From: Sweltsa coloradensis
Lineage: Eukaryota > Arthropoda > Insecta > Plecoptera > Chloroperlidae
Direction of reading: 5' to 3'
Length of the DNA: 64,000 bases
NCBI GenBank assembly: GCA_024449915.1
Contig: JAMZAV010000445.1
Span: 62,001 to 126,000 of the forward strand
The notes under the pieces are model-generated. The model was not told the origin of the DNA. It searched no databases and saw nothing but the letters and a program-made list of their open reading frames with translations. A program made the position numbers and the translations under genes. This document shows positions 1-11,640 of this stretch, in pieces. The first letter of the stretch is position 1. Each line of letters starts with the position of its first letter.

Positions 1-67
1 GTCCCCCACTGGAAATCAGTTGTCACTCAGTGGGAAGACTATAAATACAAATTAATTAATTTTTATT
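1..67 (+). repeat. Interspersed repeat family A, 3' end (cut by window edge)
   Basis: The window opens with GTCCCCCACTG, then a block close to CAGTTATATAACTGAGTGGG, then an AT-rich TTTA-type tail. The same arrangement recurs on the plus strand at about 46890-46950 and 63405-63565, and on the minus strand at about 31866-32035, 34298-34400 and 57555-57720. The TTTA-rich tail always lies at the same end. A constant 3' microsatellite tail is typical of SINEs and short non-LTR elements, so I read it as such. I see no coding potential. The 5' part lies outside the window. Confidence 0.7.
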
Positions 68-195
68 TATTGGATGAGCGAAGAGAATTTAAGAAGATTT
101 CAATTTCACTTGCCATGAGAAAAATACCTCGGGTGTTTTTTGTCTGTTAGTTTGCTTTTTACGGGCAAACGGCATATTCGATTTATTTGTCATAT
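68..195 (-). repeat. Interspersed repeat family B, terminal fragment
   Basis: It begins at TTGGATGAGCGAAG and runs through a T-rich stretch to GGGCAAACGGCATATTCGAT. The reverse complement of the end of the longer copy at 58576-59553 carries the same landmarks in the same order: ATTGG/GATGAGCG end, 'ttcaatttcact', T-run, 'gtctgtt', 'gggcaaacggcata'. This is therefore an antisense terminal piece of family B. It directly abuts the family A tail, so one element probably inserted beside or into the other. Confidence 0.7.
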
Positions 196-281
196 TATTT
201 GGCATTTGAGTTATTGAATTGTCTTTGAGTAAGATTGGTGAAATCTAGTCGAACCGTCAGATGAAATAAAGAATTTTATAC

Positions 282-662
282 GTGCATGGTATGCATGCTA
301 TTTCAATGGAGGTCTCCTGCTCCTCTAGCAGCGAGGTGCCAGAAGACAACCATAAACGGCGTTCCGCTCCTCCTGCTGAACAACAAGTACCAAAGAAGCA
401 TGTCATTCGCAAGGTGAAGGGAAATGGAGCTTCTCAGCGCTCGCGCTCCCTCTGTAATCCTGAGACGCCATCTGGTGCCGACTCTGTCACCACTAGTTTG
501 GAGCTTCCATTTGTTGCCAACGCTCTCACCTCTAGTATGGAGCTTCCAGATGCTGACGACGCTGTTACGCCAAATATGGAGCAACGGCAATCTAAGGCTA
601 CCCGTGGACGCAAATCCCGTGTGTGGAGTGAGGAAGTGGAACCAGGTACCACCTGCTCTTAG
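282..662 (+). pseudogene. LINE ORF1 remnant
   Basis: This 126-residue reading frame lies upstream of the endonuclease and ends in TAG at 660-662. It is rich in Ser, Lys and Arg and contains three imperfect repeats of a short unit around residues 68-100 (VTTSLELP, LTSSMELP, VTPNMEQ). I see no CCHC zinc knuckle, which a full Jockey-type ORF1 would normally carry, so it is probably shortened or very diverged. Only three bases (663-665) separate its stop from the ATG at 666 that opens the endonuclease frame. That spacing fits termination-reinitiation, or it may be residual structure. Confidence 0.55.
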
Positions 663-665
663 GGG

Positions 666-1623
666 ATGACCCTCAACATAGGCTTTGCCAACTGTAGAGG
701 TTTCTCTCTCAAGAAACCTCTAATTGAGAACCTGTGCACATCAGAACGCCTTCACATTCTCGGTGTGGCGGAAACTTGGGGCCTCTTCTCGCCATACTCT
801 CCGTCTTCCAGGATTCGCGTCTTTCCGTAGGGATCGGGTCTGCCCTACTGGTCCTCAGCCTCGGGGCGGAGTGGCCTTATTCCTGCATCCAGAACTTCCG
901 ACTACTCAAATTACTCCTCCAATGCAATTCCGTCCACTCGAAGTCATTCTCTGCTCCGTTCGTAGCCCACTTGGTCCGATTTTGATCGTCCTTGCATATT
1001 TCCCGCCTACCATTTCTATCGCCCCACAATATATAGACTTCTTTGAATACGTGGCGTCATTTCCAAACTTCGTATTCATGGGAGACTTTAATGCTCGTCA
1101 TGTGACGTTTGGGTATACTTCCTCCAACACTAATGGTTTCACTCTGGCTGATCTACTCGTTGACCTTCCAATGTATCGTTGTTATAATACGTACCCGACG
1201 TACATTGGCCCCATGGGATCCTCAATACCAGACCACATTCTTGTAAGTGACCGTCTATCTGGTCGGCTTGGCGACGTCGTCATCGGCCCATCAATAGGCA
1301 GCGACCATCTCCCACTTGTCGTTTCCTCGGATGTACTTCCTCCTCCACCTGTTCGCGAACGGTTTAAAATAGTCAAGGATTTCCATAACGCTGACTGGCG
1401 TCGGTACAGGGCTGAGATCGAACGGCTTCTCCCAGAGGAGGTTGATGCTACGTCGTGTCCAGCACTTAGGACCACAACGGAACATTTGGTGACAGTACTG
1501 AAGAGGGCTGCGGCTGTTGCGGTCCCGGTAGGTGCGATCGACACTTACCGCCCTGCTCTACCTCGTCATATTGTTGATCTCATTCGTCAGAAAAGGAGAA
1601 TTTATCCGAATGGAACCGATTGA
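666..1623 (+). pseudogene. LINE ORF2, endonuclease domain
   Basis: This encodes an apurinic-like (exonuclease-endonuclease-phosphatase fold) domain that would nick target DNA. Visible motifs are an N-terminal NIGFANCRG, then GDFNARH near 1081-1101, and near the end PDHILVS followed by GSDHLPLV (the catalytic SDH box) near 1300-1320. The ATG frame at 666 hits a stop near 828, and the domain continues in another frame from about 830. A TGA at 1621-1623 interrupts it again. It cannot make a full-length product without correction. Confidence 0.85.
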
Positions 1624-3385
1624 ATGCACTTGTTTGCCGCAGCATTGTCCAGTTCCGCGAGCTTCAGTGGACTGTCGTTTGCGAGTCGCTGGACTACAAA
1701 GACGGATCCTCATTTTGGCGCACATTCAAGCGTATCACGGGCCAACGGACCCCTCATTGTCAACGACCGAGTGTGTGCGTCGTCTTCCGACAAAGCGCAG
1801 GAGTTTGCGACTTCTCTTGAGGGAGTTTATCAGTTTCCCGAGGACGCACTCTTTGACGACGTCTTCAGAGAGAGGGTCGAACTGTCTCTTGCACACCACG
1901 AACCGTCATTCGCTTCTCATGACATCATCGCAGATGAAGAAGTTCTCCACCCCGACCTCGTCCGGGATATCAGCGCGGAGGAAGTTCTGTCTGCTATACA
2001 ACACGGACTGAGCTCATCGCCAGGTGTTGATGGTATCACCAGACTGATGCTTTGCCAGGTTCCAGCTAAGTTCGTCTCTCACCTCGCTACTCTCTTCTCT
2101 GGGTGCCTCCGTTTGGGCTACTTCCCTCCCAGTTTAAAATCTGCTGTCATCGTCATGATTCCAAAGAAAGGACAGCCACCAACGAATCTCGCTAGTCACC
2201 GGCCTATTAGTCTCTTGAACGTTGTGGCAAAGGTTCTTGAGAAAGTCATTCACTCCAGGCTGGTTGCTTTTGCTGACCGCCTCTACATCATCCCCGAGTC
2301 ACAGTCAGGCTTCCGGACAGGTCGCTGCACGACAGACCCCCTCATCAAGCTGGTGACGGAGGTTTCAGGGGCGTTAAACGATGGCCAGTGTCATGTGTTA
2401 GCTATTTTTCTGGACATATCACGCGCCTTTGACAAGGTTTGGCATGACGGGCTCTGTTACAAGCTTCTACAACTGAAAGTCCCATTTGTAATGGTGCGCT
2501 TTATCCGAGCTTTTCTCAAGGGACGTCTCGCTTGTGTGCGTGTTCACGATCAAGTACCCCGCACGTTTACCCCTCTTTCTGGCGTGCCTCAAGGTTCCTG
2601 CCTCTCTCCTCTTCTCTACCTGATCTACTGCCACGACATTCCTTCTCCCTTGTCCCGATACCTTGCCTTAGCCCATTATGCAGACGACTCGGCCTACTGG
2701 TGCAAAGGGCGCACGGCGAGAGAAGTCTTCCGCCGTCTACAGCGCCAAGTTAAAGCTCTTGAAGCTTGGATGCGTCGTTGGCGTGTATTGCCAGACACAG
2801 CTTATCCTTTTTCACCACCGGCACAAAACTCAGAAAATGTCTCAACGACCACTCCGTCAGTCCATCTCACTTTGGGGCGCTACGGTGTACCCTAGTCGAT
2901 CTGCCAAGTACCTTGGAGTAACCTTTACAGACATTCTGAACTGGGGTGCTCATTGCCGTGACGTCATCAACCGTGCGCGGTCGAGACTAAATTTACTCGT
3001 GATGCTTCGTGGGCGACTTTCTGGATGCAGCTTCCGTACTCTACGGCACACTTATAAAACTTTCATCCGTCCCCTCTTTGAATACGCGGCCCCGGCGCTG
3101 ACACCCGTCTTTGGAGGATGTCTCCAGCAATACTTCTCGCTGGAGCGAAGGATCCTTCGCCGCATCGCGCGGCTTCCTCCGATGACGCGGAATGAAGACG
3201 TGTATACCCAAACCGGCGTCGGTGGTATCAGCTCTCGACTCGACACCCTTGCAGGGGCTTTCGTGCAACGTCTTCACGCAGGCGGGAGGAATGAGCTTCA
3301 CGACCTCATTTCGCGTCCTCGAGCCTTCAGACCGCTACCCCGCTTCAAGTACCCTTATCCGCCTTTTGCCTTTCAATTTGTCTAA
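1624..3385 (+). pseudogene. LINE ORF2, reverse transcriptase and C-terminal region
   Basis: RT motifs appear in order: SSSPGVDGI, AVIVMIPKKG, HRPISLLNVVAKVLEKVI, SQSGFRTGR, AIFLDISRAFDKVWH, GVPQGSCLSPLLY and the catalytic HYADDSAYW near 2676-2700. From about 2790 the sense sequence moves to another frame, with AKYLGVTF and a thumb-like segment (LRHTYKTFIRPLFEYAAP) running to a stop at 3385. A short segment around 1620-1745 also reads best in a different frame. I see no RNase H domain and no C-terminal zinc knuckle. Multiple shifts mark it as a dead copy. Confidence 0.85.
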
Positions 3386-3535
3386 CTTCATAAATGTCAT
3401 GTTCTCTTGTTGTTTTTCATGTATGTAATGTTTAACTTGTGACTCTGTTATCACTGTGTCAGGCTACAGAGGGCCACACTTGCCCTGCATTAGTCTTCCT
3501 GCCCTATGGGCAGGTAAAATTCAATAAAATAAAAA

Positions 3536-4155
3536 TAAACGAGTATAACTAATAATACGCCAAATTGTTAAAAAGACCTCCCTGTGCTGCTCCCCTGGCT
3601 GCCAGGGTCTAGTCTAGTCAATACAATTGGTTCGTCAAATAATTTATTTTACCTGTTTTATAGAACAACACGTTTGCCGGCATTTTCAATGCAATATTAA
3701 TGTTATTGTTGACATAACGATAGAATCGGTGTTTTCCAGCCAAAGTTCGGTGGACCGTTGCCAGTGTACTCGGGACAATACCCCCCCCCCCCCCCCCGAC
3801 ACCGACGATACTGGGGAACCAGACTTGTTTGCTCAGACTCTGCGCAAACCTGGAGGATTTATTTGTGGGTTTCGTCGATAAACAGAGTTGTTTTTCACCT
3901 CGGCTCGGCATATACGAAAACATCATTCAACCACAAATCCTTCATTCTTTGCCTAAGCTTGTTATGTCGCTTTTGTCAACAATCTAGCAGTTTATGATAA
4001 ATAAATGGCTGTTTAAACGCTAAGCACCTTTTTGCAGGCCTTGTTTTGCACCAGAAAGATCACGCTTATTCCACTTGTCTTATGAAAAATTGGACGTTTG
4101 AGCTGCGCCGAGTGTAAAATATCTTAGGCTGCGTGAGGGCAATGGGTCAACGCAT
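3536..4155. other. Non-coding spacer with 17-nt C tract
   Basis: No conserved coding sequence is seen. A run of 17 C lies at 3781-3797. Short reading frames on both strands here are low in complexity and match nothing I recognise. Confidence 0.6.
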
Positions 4156-4550
4156 CAGTAAAGATGTGCGGGTACCCGAAATTTCGGGTGCGTCGGAAAT
4201 TTGGGGTCGTTGCGGTCGTCAAATAGGTTCACGATTTAAGTGTAAAGAAAAAATATAATTTTCGGGGAATGGTGGAGGTGCCGGTCTAGGCGATTTTTAT
4301 TTTATTTTTAGCCTAGAGAGTCTAGGCGATTTTTATTTTATTTTTAGCCTAGAGAGGCTATACAAATTGCCATTCAATGGAAATCATGACAATGAAAATT
4401 TTATTGAGAGAAATTTATAAGGTTAGATTAAAAACACGGCCGTCTGTTACTTACAGTCCTAACGACCCAACCCGACCCGAAAACCCGAAGCTGCTTAGTA
4501 CCCGAACCCGACCCGGCTGTTAAAACCACTTCCCGCACAGTTCTACACTA
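4156..4550. mobile_element. Non-autonomous TIR element, hAT-like ends
   Basis: The left end carries CAGTAAAGATGTGCGGG. The right end, read as its reverse complement, carries TAGTGTAGAACTGTGCGGG, so the two ends form an imperfect inverted repeat. The interior is rich in ACCCGA/TCGGGT units on both flanks, giving further self-complementarity. A 36-bp unit starting GTCTAGGCGATTTTTATTTT is tandemly duplicated at about 4283-4354. I find no convincing target-site duplication, so the exact edges and the superfamily are tentative. Confidence 0.5.
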
Positions 4551-4650
4551 TTCAGTATCAGATTATTCAGAACACGCAATATGGACACATGTTTAAACGT
4601 TTCAGGAGTGTTGCTGGTTTATGTTGAATATTTAAGTTAAACGCTTATTT

Positions 4651-4697
4651 CTAGGTGCCCGTTAGGGCGCCGCAGCCAAGCCGCGGTGCGCTACACA
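4651..4697 (+). repeat. Short conserved repeat C (copy 1)
   Basis: A 45-bp GC-rich block starts CTAGGTGCCCGTTA and contains GGGCGCCGCAGCCAAG and CGCGGTGCGCTAC. It is matched almost base for base by the reverse complement of 25831-25876, 21 kb away, apart from a 2-bp difference. Such conservation in otherwise diverged repeat DNA suggests the conserved core of a mobile element or a functional motif. Confidence 0.65.
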
Positions 4698-4924
4698 CTC
4701 AGGCACCTTATACAGCAAGCAGAGTTGGGTTGGGGTGATTTCGAGGTGTCACCCAGCCGTCATGAAACGTGATGTGAACTTGAAAACTATCAAAATCGAG
4801 GGGATTTGGTCCCAAATTTGGGGTACGAGCATTCCTTCTTGGTGAAAATATGACTTGAAACATGCTCAAAATCACTTTAAGGATGTTAGTTACTACTGGC
4901 TACTACTACTATCTAATCCGTCAG

Positions 4925-5075
4925 TTTCAATTGCCCAGCGATTCTGACCAAACGGGTGGGGCTACAACGTTCATATTTTACATGGACATTAAGGTAATAG
5001 TGATGTAATTCCCTTTGAAAGAAAAAGTTTTAAAAAATTGCTGGAAGGCTTCCAAATAAAGGTTTTAAAATAAGC
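4925..5075 (-). repeat. Repeat family B, internal 177-bp unit (diverged)
   Basis: Landmarks GATTCTGACCAAACGGGTGG, GGGCTACAACGTTCATAT, ACATGGACATTAAGGTAATA and CTTTGAAAGAAAAAG occur here. They match, in reverse complement and in the same order, the unit repeated three times at 58760-59290. This is a single isolated copy. Confidence 0.75.
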
Positions 5076-5202
5076 CTTATACAGGCATACAATCAACAAG
5101 TAACTATAGTTACGTGACAATAATCGCCTACATTGTTTACAAAAAGCAAGTCTTTGGACCACTATATTTTTTCATTCTATTGTTAATTGGTAATACCATA
5201 GC

Positions 5203-8056
5203 AATTGGCTTGTTCACGCAAAGCTCCGCGCAGATCGCGCCACTGCACTAACCCCCAAAACCAGGGTCCACTAGACACTTATTCCGAGCTGCTTGTTAGG
5301 TATCTAGTGGACCCTGCCCTAAGACCGTGGCGGTGTGTTGAAATAAACTATGTATAGCAGGCTCTGCATTGTCAAATCTGTATGCTTCCTCGATTGTTTG
5401 TTTACGTATTGTTTTACCATTCCTTCTTTAATCCTTAGTTTTACGTAAGTAGTCGTACGGCCTATTTCAAGTAATTTTATTCAATAGCATATTTTGTTTG
5501 TTTAAACTTTTAAACAATGAAAACGTGAACGATAGGAAAATTAAAATAAGAGCTGAAAGCGCATGGCGCCGGTGAAGTCTAAATCTGGGGCCTAGCACTG
5601 TTATTGAGATAAGACCTAGGCCTACTTGGAATAAGGCTACTAAGGACTTTTCTTCAGCATTAGATGTAGACCTAGGCATATCAATATCATGGTATTATAA
5701 ATTAGCAAGTATAGGCCTAGGCCCTAACTGCATACCCCTCAGCAAAGCCTAGGGCTTAGTCCTAGCCAGTGTTGATTTGTTGACATGAGAGAGGTTACGT
5801 AGGCAGGAGGCCGAATAAAGACACATTGTCAGTATATTTTGTGTGATTGTATTTATTAGTAGTAATAAACACGGCAGTATGCCCTCCTCTCTCCTTACAC
5901 GAATACACACAGCAATTGGGCATTTTGCTTTCAACATAAAACTATGCAAACTTACAGTAAAAACAGTAGGCTGCTGACAGCTATGAGCAGCCATGACACC
6001 CGCAAGTTGGGCTATCACCGCCGTCTACACTTTACATCCGCCGTTACAGGGTCCACTAGATACCTAACAGCTGCTGTAAGGTGGGTCTTCGCTTGTACTT
6101 CCACAATGTATAAGCGCCATCTTATATCCCTAAGTCAAGGCCTGCTTGATAATGTGTCTACTGAGTGCGCGAACACATTATCCAATGGACCTTACAGAGA
6201 TTTTGTAAACAAATAGCAGACTGCAGCTGGACGTCAATTTCAAAAGTCGGTTGTACATTTGAATGCAATAAATACATAAATAGGCTACCACCTGTATAAT
6301 CTTTGATTCTTATGTTGGCAGGTAACATTATGATGTAAATAATTTTCATATCTTTCAACTTCATATGTCAATTTTCATTTGCATAATGGATATTAGGACC
6401 CGAGGCAAACTGTCCAGATACCGGTAGGCATAATGCCTATTAGCATTGATGATGTGGTTGGTAAGATAAAGATGAGTCCAAGCCATAGGCCTACTTGCAC
6501 CATGTAGGCCTATAAACCAAAACCAAACTTGAACTTGAATCTGATATTTCTAGGGCCAAGCCCTAGGCCTAAGAACGCGAGACCTAAGCTCTAGGCCTAC
6601 GACGACTTCTACAAGGTCTAGGCATTGTCTATGAAAAAACCACACAAAGACGAGGGCCTAGCCTAGGCTTATGCACATACAATCTTTTATCGTGGAGTTG
6701 TAACTACATTTTAGACACAAAGGTAGGCCTAATATCAATGATAATATTGATCATAGATACTACTATACCCTCCCCCTTAGATGTGCCACTCTTTTATGGG
6801 CGAAATAAAGAACTCTTTGGAGGCCATTTTGAATCAGTGCAACGCCTAGCGGCTGGCCTGAGAACTTATTGAGGATAGGCGGTATATGCAGTGACCTACT
6901 ATTTCTACTTTGGTAAATGCAGTCACCTACTATTTCTACTAAATATTCCTTGGAATAAAATGTCGCTACAAAAATAGAACACATGTTTTGGTTACATATT
7001 TTATTACAAATAGCAATTTAAATACACACACACAAAATTAAAATAATTACATAATCACCGAATCACGTAGAAATGACAAAACGCCTGCTTGTTGGCTTGT
7101 AGTGGGGAGGTCTTCCATCGTCTTGAGCTTTGAAAATGAAGCAGAATGCACTGCAGCAACCATGCAGTCTTTTTCAACATCTGATTGAAGAATCACGAGC
7201 CGTTTTTTCTGAGGTGCTCTCGAGTATAATTGCGAAGTTTATTGTGAATCTTCTGCCAGCAATCTTTGACGATCTTGCTTCTTTTCTTGCTTGCTACGAT
7301 CGGCAGAGGTGCTGTGGGTATAGGCTAGGAGGCTAGGCCTAGCCTAGGCCTACGACGGGCTCGGCCGCAAAATGAATTTACACAGCGCATATACCTAACA
7401 ATTACTCGTCCTTAGCCCTTTCTCACCTTTTGTAGTCACTAAAATCACTTTCTATATTGGTTGGGTTGTAGGCCTAGGCCTACATTGCAACGTTTAAAAC
7501 CAAATATTATGCCTTGAAACTTAAACTTTCAAATGAAGTTGTGCGAGCCATGTGACTTTCACGTGCGTTTCTAAGACTTTTGTTTTGTCAATATTTTGAA
7601 CTTGACTAATCGATCAGTCGGCGAGAAGTCGATAAGTCGTAAAAAAAAAGCGACGATGACACTCTGGTGCCTGGCCTGAGAACTATACTAGACTCGAAAC
7701 AGTTGAAGGCACACTGCCACACTATTTACCATTGCACTTTCAGCACCCTGATATTGATAATAATCCACAATGCCCAATCTTTGCTGTCCATGATCTGTCA
7801 AAACAAAACAAAAACATAGCACATTCTGCTACGGATAATATTACAGAGCGTGTTCGGAGCGCTCCAGATTATTTTTAAAACACACGCAGGGATATAAGAT
7901 GGTGGTTTGTTTACATCAGGTGAGAAGACCCAGCTAACAGCAGCTTAGCATAAGTATCTAGTGGACCCTGCCGCCTTTACATGCATTCAGACGGCGGTGG
8001 GGGGTTAGTACAATAGCGCAGCGTGGTGAGTAAAAGTCGCAGTGAACAAGCCAATT
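5203..8056. mobile_element. Composite inverted-repeat element with nested TIR copies
   Basis: The outer ends AATTGGCTTGTTCAC (5203-5217) and its complement (8042-8056) are inverted, and diverged similarity continues inward to CACTAACCCCC. Inside, the motif CAGGGTCCACTAGA occurs at 5262 and 6047, with its inverse ending at 5316 and 7970. The 6047-7970 pair extends inward for about 80 bp (shared GCTGCTGT, TGGGTCTTC, CCATCTTATATCCCT). I see no transposase. The interior is rich in TAGGCCTA octamers. The layout suggests a non-autonomous DNA element whose ends were duplicated or nested. Confidence 0.7.
5262..5316. mobile_element. 55-bp mini-foldback of the same TIR
   Basis: It starts CAGGGTCCACTAGA and ends TCTAGTGGACCCTG, with only 27 bp between. 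These are the same terminal motifs as the element at 6047-7970, so it looks like an almost complete internal deletion that kept both ends. Confidence 0.7.
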
Positions 8057-8127
8057 AAATCGACTTTGATAAAATTATTATATTTTAACAAATAATTTTG
8101 CAATGGAACTTGAAAAAGTAATGAGAT

Positions 8128-8547
8128 CCCACACATAACAAAAACTTGTAAAAATACAGCCAAACCTTACACACTCAAAAGAAATGAGATCTAAAAAAAG
8201 GGCCAAGCTCATCTACCCTTCCACATTTGCGCATTCTTAATCCATAAACGTACTAGTGTCCCGTAACAACACCCTTGAAAAGCTTGGCAAAATAGAATTT
8301 GCATGACCATTACGTTAAAATTAATTAGAAAAAAAGAATTTGGATTAACTATTACGTTTAAATTAATAGTTGCAAATTCTATTTTGCCAAGCTTTTCAAG
8401 GGTGTTGTTACGGGACACTGTACGTTTATGAATTAAGAATGCGCAAATGTGGAAGGGTAGATGAGCTTGGCCCTTTTTTTAGATCTCATTTCTTTTGAGT
8501 GTGTAAGGTTTGGCTGTATTTTTACAAGTTTTTGTTATATGTGTGGG
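8128..8547. mobile_element. Foldback element, about 420 bp
   Basis: The left arm begins CCCACACATAACAAAAAC and runs to about 8305. The right arm, about 8370-8547, is its reverse complement with a few changes and small indels. Both arms share AAATGAGATCTAAAAAAAG, GCGCATTCTTAAT and GTAACAACACCCTTGAAAAG. A transcript across it would form a long hairpin. No coding sequence and no clear target duplication are seen. Confidence 0.85.
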
Positions 8548-10670
8548 TATATGTATAGTTAAAAAACAACAGTAAACGCGCCTTGTCAATACGAATGGCA
8601 ATACACGTGTTGTTCATTCACGTTTTCCCACCAAGAGGTAGTGAGGCCTCGTGTTCCCCCCCCCCCCCCCCTCGTCAGCACGTGTACATCACGTGCAGCC
8701 CTGGCCTTGCGACAGCACCGAGGGGTGCATTGCGCAACCCGTCACGTGACCAAGTCCGCATTCTCGGGGAGTCGCGTTGCGTTGTGTAACCGACTTACGA
8801 ATACCTATAAATGCGCCATATTTGTTTTCAGCTGCTATTATTTGATTCCAAAAACAAACAAACCGAAAAAAATGTCCGGAAATGTCCCACTTTTCGGGTA
8901 TAATAAATTCTATAGGGAACCTAAGTGGGCGTTGTCTGGTTCTCTCCGGTCAGCGTGGTATAGGCGATTAACCCGTGCTAAATGTTTCGTAAGCGATAGC
9001 GCGAGAACCCGACCACGGACCGGAATAATATTCATACTGTAAGAAACTATAATCTTTCCTCTTTGCGTGGATATACATAACTCTGCTCTATCACAAATAT
9101 TAATGACATTTGTTTTGAGTCGAAGTGAACTCTACATTTACACTGTTGCCAAACCTTCCAAACTGCTAATGAAAAAGCACGTAAAAACATTTTGTCCGTG
9201 GCATCAGCATAACATTATTGGTATCCGACTTGCTTTGTGGCTACTGTGAGGTCACTGGGTTGTACTAGATTATACATTACTAATAAAATATCCTTTAATG
9301 TGCCAACAAAATCTTGAATGCGAAGTACATTTAGCAACCATGGACAGGCGCGTGGTATGCGAGGATGCCACAGCTGCACACAACGTGGCTGCGTCTCGCT
9401 TAGGTTGCCGCTCAGTCAGAGTACATTTGCGACAGCGCGCAAACATGGGTCCATTAAACTCATAATAGTTTGAATTTAGGAAGCGTCATCGAGCAAAGTA
9501 GAATGCCATCATCTTCTTCACAGAATTATGCATCTTGTGATGTTATTGGTTTAGATTTCTTTTGCGCGAGTCAAAAGATACGGCGAGTTACATTTTCGTA
9601 CCATGCTAATTCTTATGGGCGCTGAGACCAGAGAGAACCAATTTCCTTCCCGCCTTCAAAACTTAGGTTCCCTATTCTGAACTAAACCGATGAAATGCGT
9701 GCTCGGATATGGCTTCGTAGTAAAAATAGTCTCCTCTAGTTATGAAATGAACGAACCCGTCCTTCAATGGACGGTCACGCATGTAGCGTCGCATGTGTGT
9801 TGGGCGTCGAGAAGATTCCGTGACGTCACTCAGTTGCGCAACCTCCGAGCCTACGTCACTGCCGAGCGCGGGGTGGGGGTGCATGACGTCACACCGTCTC
9901 ACCCCCCCGGCGAATGAGGTCACCCTCCCTACGCCCGGTGCGGGCTAGGTCACCGTGGTGTAATAGTGACGCGGGGGCGGCGAGCATGGTCACAATAGCA
10001 ACTGACTCAGCGGTAAGTTGCACGGCCGGGGGTGGTAGTCACAAGGTTTTGGGGTTTTCGCATGAATGTGCTTTACTAACGGGAAGTTTTATATTTAAAA
10101 GGTCAGACGTATTTCCTGGAATTTGAAATGCTAGTCTCGTTTCTAGGATCACACCCACTCGCTCACAACTCTGGAAGAGTGGGCGCATTATCGCGCCCAG
10201 GTCAACCTGCATGGCCCAGCTATAGCACTTATAGAGTGAAAAGTGACTGAAACCCCAAATGTACGTAGTGTGTGAAACGGAACGAAAACATACTTGGGCC
10301 CGGTTTCGCCAAACTCTTGCTGTTTATGAAAGAAACAAACTAAAAGTTATCAAGGTGAAACCGGAAATCGTGTGTGATCATCTTGCATTGCATGACCAAA
10401 ATAGATTTGTATTTATTTTTTGGTTCAGTCATTTGACTTTTTATATACGGAGCGCAAATTCTCGATTCAACAAATTGTTACGATTGACAATTTGAGTATC
10501 GATCTTCGTATACGCGTTTTGAATACTGCACATTGCATCTTTATTATACCAATACTTTGTACGTTTTTTACTTTACACTGGGGAATGAAAAGCATAATAT
10601 TATTCGATATAAATGGTAAAAAATTCCTATTTATGGATAAAATTTGAAGTATCGGCCATCCAACCTTATA
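8548..10670. promoter_or_regulatory. CpG-rich non-coding block with CRE palindromes and E-boxes
   Basis: No recognisable gene is present. There is a 16-nt C tract (8656-8671). CACGTG E-boxes occur at about 8605, 8680, 8690 and 8745. Perfect CRE palindromes TGACGTCA lie at 9821-9828 and 9884-9891, with a TACGTCAC half-site between them. A TATA-like TATAAATG lies near 8808. The CpG density is well above that of the neighbouring transposon debris. It could be an enhancer or a promoter for a transcript I cannot see. This is inferred from motifs only. Confidence 0.4.
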
Positions 10671-10712
10671 TCTCTCTCTCTCTTTCTCTCTTTCTCTCTC
10701 TCTCTCTGTCAT
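10671..10712. repeat. (CT)n microsatellite
   Basis: CT repeats are interrupted by a few TTT triplets. Low-complexity reading frames on both strands here are artefacts of the repeat. Confidence 0.9.
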
Positions 10713-11640
10713 CTGCGCCCTCTGCATAAATCGCACCCTGCTATATTCCACTCTCTGCAAACTTCTTGGCGATATCTTACCATACTTATTTTTGGTTGTT
10801 TCCTTTTGATTATTGCCATTATCGGCACAATTCATTATCGACGTTGTCTTTATCTTCGGTGTTAATTAATCGCGTGAGCTTGATAAATGCTTATTAATAA
10901 TGTTCCAAGCCAAGGCAACGAGTCAGCTGAGATTTAGTGTCGAGCTCTGGCTATGTGCTCCGAGTCCAAGCTACCCCTGCAGTAGAGGCTGCGTGGGCAG
11001 AGCTCAACCTTACTCGACGAGAATATGAACTTGCTTCTAATTTACGTTTGCTTATTCGAAATATAATTCACAATTTAATGTTCTCCGGAGTGGGCGTGAG
11101 TGTTTCTGTTTGTGTCGAGAAATACTTGTTGCGAGAATTGCCTTCGTTGGTTTAGCCGCGGTCGTTTAGCCGGTTCCGACTTGAACACCAGCCTCGGGCG
11201 TGGTCAGGGGGTGATTGGGTGACCTCTCCCCTGAAACACACGTGTACCGCTGGTTAGAGCAGATGGAGAGTTCGAGAGCTAGTGTAACGGTTTCGTTCTC
11301 CTCGACGTCTGCTCGGCAATCCGGGTTAGTGGAGGAACCTATATGACTGTCAAGGTTATACACCGTCCTTTCGGATGGGACGTAAAGCCGTTTGTTCCTT
11401 TTGTACTTTTCGAAAGGAGTAGGCTACATGCCGGTACCGGGTTTCCTCTCCCCCCCCCTCTCTTCTGTTCACCCTTCATCCTCATCTATCACCACTCATC
11501 GTTTAGAATAGCCTTAGTGCAATACAAATCAATCGTAAGTCAACAGTCAACAGAGAACAACTTTATCGTATCGTCATCCCGTTAGGGGTAGCCAGACCGG
11601 GAGAGACTCGCCTACAGACACTTCTATCCCGGACAGAGGT
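10713..11640. other. Non-coding stretch, nothing recognised
   Basis: Short unrelated reading frames only. None shows a known domain or a plausible splice context. Confidence 0.5.

Larger units (their letters stand above)
200..3535 (+). mobile_element. Decayed non-LTR (LINE) retrotransposon, Jockey/I-like
   Basis: The order is a short basic ORF1 remnant, an endonuclease region, a reverse transcriptase region and a C-terminal region. The element ends in an A-rich AATAAAATAAAAATAAA tail near 3535. It has no long terminal repeats. ORF2 is spread over several frames, with shifts near 830, 1600, 1745 and 2790 and in-frame stops, so this copy is inactive. The YADD catalytic box and the order endonuclease, RT, no RNase H suggest a Jockey-type clade. 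The clade is inferred; a phylogeny of the RT region would settle it. The 5' boundary is uncertain (between 195 and 282). Confidence 0.9.
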
